The translations under genes were made by a program, and so were the position numbers. The notes under the pieces are model-generated. The model was not told the DNA's origin. It saw nothing but the letters and a program-made list of their open reading frames with translations, and searched no databases. 19,871 nucleotides of DNA from Porticoccaceae bacterium. GTDB lineage: Bacteria > Pseudomonadota > Gammaproteobacteria > Pseudomonadales > Porticoccaceae. The DNA lies in assembly GCA_023229065.1 (NCBI GenBank), contig JALNZZ010000023.1, forward strand, positions 1-19,871, given 5' to 3'. Shown here piece after piece: positions 15,767-19,871 of the stretch. Position 1 is the first letter of the stretch. Each line of letters starts with the position of its first letter.

Positions 15767-16764
15767 GCGTTGCCGGCGGCCTCCGGTGCATCGCTGAACC
15801 GGGTGGCGAGGATCGGCCGGGGCGAGGGCTTGCCCAGGTTGGCGAACAACGGCAATTCCACGTCGAGCGACGGCGCGGCCGTGGCGAAGCGCAAGCCGTT
15901 CTTGCCACCATTTTTGGCCGCATACATCAGCCGGTCGGCCTTGCGCAGCAGCTCGTCCAGGTAAGCCCCGTCATCGGGCGCGATCGTGTGCGCTCCCATG
16001 CTGCATGTCACCTTATGCGCCGTATCCGCCAGCGCCTCCGAAAACCGCCTGTGCAGCCGCTCGGCCGTCTCCTGGGCGTCCTCGATCGACGGCAGCGACA
16101 CCAGCAAGGCGAACTCGTCACCACCCATGCGGCCGAAACAATCCTCGCGCCGCAGCGCCGCCCGCGCCGCGATCCCGAAACGCTTGAGCACCTGGTCGCC
16201 GGCCTCGTGGCCGTAACGATCGTTCACGATCTTGAAGCCGTCGAGGTCGAGATAGGCCAGCAGCAGCGGCCGGCCTTGTTCGGCGGCCGCCTCTATCATT
16301 GTTTCCGCCTGTTGCTCGAATGCCTGCCGTGTCAACGCGCCGGTGATCCCGTCCCGGCGCGCAAAAACGCGCTCTTGCTCTACGCTTCGGCGGAAACTCG
16401 CCACGATCCCGCCCAGGACACCGATTGCCGAAACGTTCATCGTCAGATTGCCAAGGGCGGTGCCGGTGGATCGGCCGGTAATCGCGATCTCCATAATCGC
16501 CGCAAGGATCGCAGCCACGACGCCAAGGGACAACCCGGCCCGGAAACTGAGCCGCCAGCAGGCAAGGCAGATCGGCAGCAGGTAGAACGGCCCCAGGCGC
16601 AGCCCCCTTCCGGCCAATAGACAATCCAGAAGGAAGACCAGGGCCATGCCCAGGATTACCACCCGCCAGACGGCAGGGCTAGGCAGGGCTTCCAGCCAGT
16701 TTTTCAAAGGGTCGAACGCCACCCCGAAGGGCCCGCCCCATGCGCTGCGTCGTTCATCCGGCAT
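15763..16764 (-). CDS. Membrane-bound diguanylate cyclase (GGDEF)
   Basis: A 333-aa protein with several N-terminal membrane helices (about 33-52, 58-70, 78-96, 108-123) and a GGDEF domain at about 137-295. It has DGITGALTR, the substrate motif LDLDGFKIVND, the catalytic GGDEF at 214-218 and an inhibitory I-site R205xxD208 exactly five residues before it. It should make cyclic di-GMP from GTP with product inhibition. The sensor part resembles small 4-5 helix membrane domains; the signal is unknown. GGGAGG lies 9 nt before the ATG. It is first in an operon with the small gene at 15404. Confidence 0.93.
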   Translation of the reverse strand: MPDERRSAWGGPFGVAFDPLKNWLEALPSPAVWRVVILGMALVFLLDCLLAGRGLRLGPFYLLPICLACWRLSFRAGLSLGVVAAILAAIMEIAITGRSTGTALGNLTMNVSAIGVLGGIVASFRRSVEQERVFARRDGITGALTRQAFEQQAETMIEAAAEQGRPLLLAYLDLDGFKIVNDRYGHEAGDQVLKRFGIAARAALRREDCFGRMGGDEFALLVSLPSIEDAQETAERLHRRFSEALADTAHKVTCSMGAHTIAPDDGAYLDELLRKADRLMYAAKNGGKNGLRFATAAPSLDVELPLFANLGKPSPRPILATRFSDAPEAAGNA

Positions 16765-16927
16765 CCGATCGCGCCTCCCTGCCCTGTGCGAACACTATTC
16801 GCGGGAGACAGCGGGGACCGGGATGTTGGAAAACCTGAGATTAGACAGGCACGAACGCCTTTAGCCGGAGCCTGGACATACACGTCCGTCACCCGGTCGC
16901 CACCAGCTCCATTTACCGCTAACCTTG

Positions 16928-16947
16928 CGAGGTTTCCAAGCCTCGGC
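16928..16947. repeat. 20-bp shared upstream element, copy 2
   Basis: One mismatch to 15337-15356 over 20 bp. Both copies contain GGAAACCTCG on the minus strand and lie at similar distances from the starts of the two signalling genes. Confidence 0.55.
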
Positions 16948-17097
16948 CTGCGTCTCCACAAGCAAACGGCAGTTTACCCCGTAGCGTTTAACGGTCGACC
17001 GCGAAAATTGGTAAAATCTTAATTAACCGGCCGAGACGCTAGCCCCCGGCCGGCCCGCTCTCATCATCCAGGGCCGTAGGGACGGCCGGGGGCGGGT

Positions 17098-17125
17098 TGC
17101 AGACATGCACCTGTGCAGGTGTGCA
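17098..17125. repeat. TGCA 8-bp-phased array B
   Basis: TGCA occurs at 17098, 17106, 17114 and 17122, exactly every 8 bp, with TGCC in phase at 17130. It sits directly after the stop of the third toxin-antitoxin operon gene and upstream of the diguanylate cyclase operon. Confidence 0.75.
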
Positions 17126-17359
17126 CTATTGCCCTGCCCGCTCATCAAGGTAACGCGAATGCAGCCGGGTCAGCTCGATCCCATCAACGAGGTTTCCCCG
17201 GCGCAAGCCAACTATCAGTTCCTCGACGGAATCGAGGGTGACGGCATCACCGGAAAGCCGCGTCACATCATCAGCCCAACCGTCCAGCGCCGTGCGCTGC
17301 GCTTCGGCCCCATGCCGTGCCGCAAGCTCGCGGATGATGGTTTCGGCCGTCTTCTGCAT
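17126..17359 (-). CDS. Small unknown protein, third gene of the toxin-antitoxin operon
   Basis: A 77-aa predicted soluble helical protein (MQKTAETIIRELAARHGAEA...RYLDERAGQ). Its start lies about 20 nt after the toxin stop on the same strand. ATG 17359 (or the adjacent ATG 17362) follows GAAGG at short spacing; a longer start at 17404 would overlap the toxin gene. No family recognised. Position suggests co-expression with the toxin-antitoxin pair. Confidence 0.6.
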   Translation of the reverse strand: MQKTAETIIRELAARHGAEAQRTALDGWADDVTRLSGDAVTLDSVEELIVGLRRGNLVDGIELTRLHSRYLDERAGQ

Positions 17360-17381
17360 CATCCTTCGCCGCCTGATTTTG

Positions 17382-17663
17382 CTAGGGCCATTTCTGCGCG
17401 CCATGTAGAAGCCGCAAAATCTCAACACGCTTCGCTCTCGATCGCACGCGGTAAACGAGAATGAACGGGGTCCGATTGATAACCAACTCCCGCGTGCCGC
17501 GCCGGCGTCCGACACGGCCGATTTCGGGATGATCCGCCAACATGTCACTCTGCTGCTCGATCTCCCCGAGCTGATCGAGCGCCGCGCGGGGATTCTCCTT
17601 CGCGATATAGTCTATGGCGTGGGTGCGATTGGCCTGCGCCCTCGGTAGCCAAACGATATTCAC
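17382..17663 (-). CDS. RelE/ParE-family toxin
   Basis: A 93-aa protein with the ParE pattern: MNIVWLPRAQANRTHAIDYI, NPRAALDQLGEIEQQSDMLA, DHPEIGRVGRRRGTRELVI, then FILVYRVRSRAKRVEILRLL. ParE members poison DNA gyrase and RelE members cut mRNA; the R-x-R-E-L and ILRLLH features fit ParE better. Its ATG overlaps the upstream antitoxin stop as ATGA, the standard coupling for type II modules. Confidence 0.9.
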   Translation of the reverse strand: MNIVWLPRAQANRTHAIDYIAKENPRAALDQLGEIEQQSDMLADHPEIGRVGRRRGTRELVINRTPFILVYRVRSRAKRVEILRLLHGAQKWP

Positions 17664-18121
17664 TCACGGCCGCCCTTGATACGGGCCAGCAACTCGGCCC
17701 TTTGCCGGGCCATGTCCTGCTTGACGACTTCGTGCGGCACCCATTCGGTGTTCGGGTCGTCGGCTTCCTTTATGGCTTCCTCGATCTGATCGCGGAACCA
17801 TTTGTCATGCGCGGCCGCCTCATGCGCGCGGCGCATCGCCTCGGCCCGATCTGGTCGAGTCTTTCCACCCTCGGCCTGATAGTCGGCCGCGTCCACGTCG
17901 AAATGCTCGATTCCCACGTCCTTGAGATAGGAAACCAAGGTTTCAATGCGCCGGAAAACACGCACCTGTCGGCTGCGTTGCGCTGCAAGCGCACGCTCCG
18001 CAGCCCCATATTTTACCCGAAGCGACCAACCGCCCGGCTGGCCGACGACATGCGCGCCGCGCAACGCGCCGGCCTCTACAAGCTCCGTAAGCGTGCTGTG
18101 GTCTATCGTTTCTGCTGCCAT
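17660..18121 (-). CDS. Type II antitoxin with PaaA/StbD-like C-terminus
   Basis: A 153-aa protein, long for an antitoxin. The C-terminal part (about 107-150: WFRDQIEEAIKEADD, WVPHEVVKQDMARQ) resembles the PaaA2/StbD toxin-wrapping segment. The N-terminal 80 residues (LVEAGALRGAHVVGQPGGWS, RSRQVRVFRRIETLVSYLKD) form a separate domain seen in plasmid maintenance proteins. It neutralises the overlapping ParE-like toxin. AAGGA lies 8 nt before the ATG. A TATAAT -10 candidate on the minus strand (18165-18170) and TGCA array C lie upstream, so regulation by an RHH protein in addition to autoregulation is likely. Confidence 0.8.
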   Translation of the reverse strand: MAAETIDHSTLTELVEAGALRGAHVVGQPGGWSLRVKYGAAERALAAQRSRQVRVFRRIETLVSYLKDVGIEHFDVDAADYQAEGGKTRPDRAEAMRRAHEAAAHDKWFRDQIEEAIKEADDPNTEWVPHEVVKQDMARQRAELLARIKGGRE

Positions 18122-18194
18122 GACCTGGTTCCTTGCAATCTTCTATCGGTAGAGTATGCGATTTATTATAGATTGCAATCCCGCTTGTACTGAG

Positions 18195-18222
18195 TGCACA
18201 AATGCAGTTCTGCACAAGTGCA
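18195..18222. repeat. TGCA 8-bp-phased array C
   Basis: TGCA at 18195, 18203, 18211 and 18219, exactly every 8 bp. It begins immediately after the stop of the parA-linked RHH gene (18223) and lies about 25 bp upstream of the candidate -10 box of the antitoxin promoter, overlapping the -35 region. Confidence 0.8.
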
Positions 18223-18513
18223 CTATCGGTCACCAAACTTCCGGGCGGCCCCTTCCCTGCTGTAAAGCTCATCAATGGCACGCTTGATGAGCTGCGAATT
18301 GTCGAGGCCGAGACGCGCCCGCAATAGCGCCACCTTCTCAACCGTGTCCTGATCGCAATAGCCGCCGATATGCTTGCGGCCGGCCCTGCCCGCCGTGCGG
18401 CGCGGCTCGATCTGCGCCCCCTCGGCCGCGATCGGGGCGGATTCCTCGCTCTCCTGCTCGGGAAGCTTCATTTTCGACAGGAAATCCTGCGCGGTTGCCT
18501 TTGTCTTCGCCAT
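18223..18513 (-). CDS. RHH protein, probable ParG-like partition partner
   Basis: A 96-aa protein. A flexible charged N-terminus (MAKTKATAQDFLSKMKLPEQ, then an acidic and a basic stretch rich in R) precedes a ribbon-helix-helix at about 48-88 (HIGGYCDQDTVEKVALLRAR, LGLDNSQLIKRAIDELYSR). This two-part layout, size and position after a type Ib parA match ParG-type centromere-binding proteins, whose tails stimulate the ParA ATPase. ATG 18513 has GAGGAAC 6 nt upstream. An ATG at 18525 overlapping the parA stop would add four residues. It likely binds the TGCA arrays beside and within this operon. Confidence 0.78.
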   Translation of the reverse strand: MAKTKATAQDFLSKMKLPEQESEESAPIAAEGAQIEPRRTAGRAGRKHIGGYCDQDTVEKVALLRARLGLDNSQLIKRAIDELYSREGAARKFGDR

Positions 18514-18521
18514 ATCGTTCC

Positions 18522-19175
18522 TCATGCTCTCTTGTGCACAACTGCGTTTGTGCTCAATTGCAATTCTGCACTCACCCAATCCCATAAAGCTTGCAGCTCG
18601 GCGGCGGCTTTGCCTTCGGGGTCGATCTCAAAGGCCGTCAGCCCCTCCCGGCTAGCGTCCCGATGCACTTTGAATCGATGGATGACGGCCGGAACCATCG
18701 GGAGCTTGACCGTCTCGAAGACCTGGCGGGCAATATCTTCCTCGGCGCGGCTATTCGGCTGCGCCATCGTCAGGACGGCAGCAGCCGGCTTTTCGCTCGA
18801 ACGCGCAAGGCGCGCGGTCCTGGGAAGCTGCTCATACGCCTCTATGTCAGGCGTGCACGGCACAAGCACGAGGTCGGAATATTCGACGGCGGCCGGGGCC
18901 TCAGTGCTTCGGGCGGGGGGCGTGTCGATAACAACGAGGTCGCAACCGGCTTCCTCGGCCTGGCTCAAGAGCTTCGGCAAGTCGATCTCGGTCGCAAACC
19001 GCACAACGGGCAGGGCGTCCTTGCGCCGCTCGGCCCATTGGGTGGTCGATTGCTGCGCGTCCATGTCCAGCACGAGGACATTGAGGCCGGATTTTGCGCC
19101 GGCAACGCCAAGGGCCTTCGTGAGCGTCGATTTTCCGACGCCGCCCTTTTGCATGGCGATAGCTAGAGTTTTCAT
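18522..19175 (-). CDS. parA: ParA-family partition ATPase (type Ib)
   Basis: A 217-aa protein with the deviant Walker A KGGVGKST (10-17, signature Lys10), the A' motif LVLDMDAQQS (around 34-43) and Walker B CDLVVIDTPP. There is no N-terminal helix-turn-helix, so it belongs to the small type Ib group like ParF. It segregates plasmid copies on the nucleoid with a DNA-binding partner, here the RHH protein just downstream. ATG 19175 is chosen for the family start MKTLAIAMQKGG; no Shine-Dalgarno is visible. Its promoter side carries two TGCA arrays (E and F), and its 3' end contains array D. Confidence 0.95.
   Translation of the reverse strand: MKTLAIAMQKGGVGKSTLTKALGVAGAKSGLNVLVLDMDAQQSTTQWAERRKDALPVVRFATEIDLPKLLSQAEEAGCDLVVIDTPPARSTEAPAAVEYSDLVLVPCTPDIEAYEQLPRTARLARSSEKPAAAVLTMAQPNSRAEEDIARQVFETVKLPMVPAVIHRFKVHRDASREGLTAFEIDPEGKAAAELQALWDWVSAELQLSTNAVVHKRA
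18535..18570. repeat. TGCA 8-bp-phased array D
   Basis: Five in-phase units at 18535, 18543 (TGCG), 18551 (TGCT), 18559 and 18567; three are exact TGCA. It lies inside the last codons of parA and just upstream of the RHH gene start, so it could regulate the RHH gene separately from parA. Confidence 0.7.
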
Positions 19176-19176
19176 G

Positions 19177-19220
19177 TGCAACACCGCATTTTTGCAAAAG
19201 CTCCTTTGTGCACAATTGCA
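19177..19220. repeat. TGCA 8-bp-phased array E
   Basis: TGCA at 19177, 19193, 19209 and 19217, with CGCA in phase at 19185 and a blank unit at 19201. It begins 2 bp upstream of the parA start codon and covers the region where promoter and ribosome-binding site should lie. Candidate parA operator and part of the centromere. Confidence 0.75.
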
Positions 19221-19267
19221 GGATTGAAATATGCCACGCGACCGGCTCCGGGGTCAATGGAAAACTG

Positions 19268-19303
19268 TGCACCTAGCCAAAAGTGCAATTGTGCACATTT
19301 GCA
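19268..19303. repeat. TGCA 8-bp-phased array F
   Basis: TGCA at 19268, 19284, 19292 and 19300, with GCCA at the in-phase 19276. It is 48 bp beyond array E and out of phase with it by 3 bp. The pair E plus F upstream of parA is the best candidate for the plasmid centromere (parS). Confidence 0.7.
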
Positions 19304-19322
19304 CGAGTAGTCACTAACCTTT

Positions 19323-19464
19323 CCGCCTGCTTTCTCTCGAAAGCCCATAGGAGGCTGGCCGCAGGCGCGAGGCTGGCGGTTTTGCTGTGAGGTATCCGCT
19401 TCCCGATCCGCCTATGCGCGGATCGGAACCGCCGCAGGGCTGCGAAAGCAGCCCGAACAGCGGC
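19323..19464. other. Highly structured non-coding segment between rep and parA
   Basis: Perfect inverted repeats are dense here: GCTTTC/GAAAGC (19329-19344, 4-nt loop), CCGATCCG/CGGATCGG (19403-19426) enclosed by GGCGGTT/AACCGCC (19375-19381, 19427-19433), and GGGCTGC-GAAA-GCAGCCC (19437-19454). CGCCTGC/GCAGGCG (19324-19330, 19361-19367) and GCCGC/GCGGC (19431-19435, 19460-19464) are competing pairings. A direct repeat GAGGCTGGC occurs at 19351 and 19369. No gene fits. It could be the replication origin, a structured RNA or the rep terminator. Confidence 0.55.
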
Positions 19465-19470
19465 GACCGC

Positions 19471-19871
19471 TTATGTTTGCGCTTTTAGATATAGATTAGA
19501 TTGGGATTCAGTCTGGTTATCGGACTCACGTTTCTGGATAGCTTTCCCAAGGGCCACCAACGCCCGACCTAGCGCGGTATCGCCGGCCTCGGACAGCGCC
19601 AGCTCATCGAGGGGCAGGGCCTTCTTGTAGGCGTCCACCTCGGCCGCGCGGGCTTCCTGTGCGGCGCTATGGTCGTCGGGCGGGGGCGGGGCCTTGGCAA
19701 ACCGCCCAAGGAACTGCCGGGCCTTCTCCGGCAGGGACAGGCGGTAGGCGTTGCTCGTCTGCTGGACCTGTGGGCCGCGCCCCTCGTTGCCGGTCGGCTC
19801 GTAGCGCCGCAGCCAGTCGATGAAACCATGCGCCCGCAGGTTCTTCAGCGCCCGCACGATCGTATCGCGCG
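19471..19871 (-). CDS. Plasmid replication initiator-like protein, C-terminal part (begins at 605)
   Basis: This holds the last 90 codons of the initiator gene (19744-19471), plus the 127 bases that duplicate the window start. After the winged helix it contains RLSLPEKARQFLGRF, a proline-rich hinge (APPPPDD), an acidic helical part (LPLDELALSEAGDTALGRAL) and a polar tail ending YLKAQT. See the entry at 1-605 for the full gene and its proposed role. A minus-strand GTG at 19857 is internal and not a start. Confidence 0.7.
   Translation of the reverse strand, partial: RDTIVRALKNLRAHGFIDWLRRYEPTGNEGRGPQVQQTSNAYRLSLPEKARQFLGRFAKAPPPPDDHSAAQEARAAEVDAYKKALPLDELALSEAGDTALGRALVALGKAIQKRESDNQTESQSNLYLKAQT
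19745..19871. repeat. 127-base terminal duplication marking a circular molecule
   Basis: Bases 19745-19871 are identical to 1-127. The length fits an assembly overlap of a circular contig, and removing it restores the rep reading frame across the ends. The real molecule is therefore about 19,744 bp. Confidence 0.92.

Larger units (their letters stand above)
16765..17125. other. Intergenic control region upstream of the diguanylate cyclase
   Basis: No gene is seen. The region holds the second 20-bp shared element (16928-16947), an A/T-rich stretch around 17006-17030, an 11-bp inverted repeat (GCCCCCGGCCG at 17042-17052, CGGCCGGGGGC at 17083-17093, with a smaller inner stem) and TGCA array B (17098-17125). 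It probably carries the terminator of the toxin-antitoxin operon and the promoter and operators of the signalling operon. Confidence 0.6.

Noticed and set aside
15325..17200. Third copy of GAGGTTTCC at about 17190
   Set aside because: Only about ten bases match and it lies inside a coding region.

Overview
The window looks like a complete small circular plasmid read once around. Its first 127 bases are repeated exactly at the end (1-127 = 19745-19871). Closing the circle there gives about 19,744 bp and rejoins one replication-initiator gene in frame across the ends. The host is probably an alphaproteobacterium, most likely a sphingomonad. This is inferred from high GC, the Ti-type MOBQ relaxase with a DUF6118 partner, a VirD4-type coupling protein and the style of the rep, toxin-antitoxin and NTase-HEPN genes; no host marker is present.

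Layout. 19471-605 (wrapping): replication initiator, minus strand. 802-1865: small ribbon-helix-helix (RHH) protein, serine resolvase and a res-like site. 1933-5146: cargo that looks chromosomal, consisting of an Lrp/AsnC regulator divergent from a LysE/RhtB exporter, a GFA/CENP-V-like protein, an ArsR-SRPBCC pair and a complete ClpP. 5447-6138: a conserved small protein and an XRE regulator. 6159-14727: mobilisation block with DUF6118 protein and relaxase-helicase on the minus strand, oriT, then traD-like, an unknown gene, the traG/virD4 coupling protein and an NTase-HEPN gene on the plus strand. 14781-16764: signalling module with a single-domain response regulator, an unknown protein and a membrane diguanylate cyclase. 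17126-19175: maintenance block with antitoxin, ParE toxin, a small unknown gene, an RHH partner and ParA.

The plasmid should be mobilizable rather than self-transmissible. It has a relaxase, oriT and coupling protein but no mating-pair-formation (VirB/Trb) genes.

The most striking signal is a family of TGCA boxes repeated every 8 bp exactly (4-bp box, 4-bp spacer). They form six arrays, at 1161, 17098, 18195, 18535, 19177 and 19268. Each lies upstream of a minus-strand plasmid gene or operon: the small RHH gene, the signalling operon, the toxin-antitoxin operon, the parA-linked RHH gene, and parA (two arrays). The architecture resembles the tetramer-box centromere/operator of ParG-type partition systems and the heptad repeats of the pSM19035 omega regulator. 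The proposal is that the parA-linked RHH protein (or its small RHH paralogue) is both centromere-binding protein and global regulator, tying partition, the addiction module and second-messenger signalling into one regulon.
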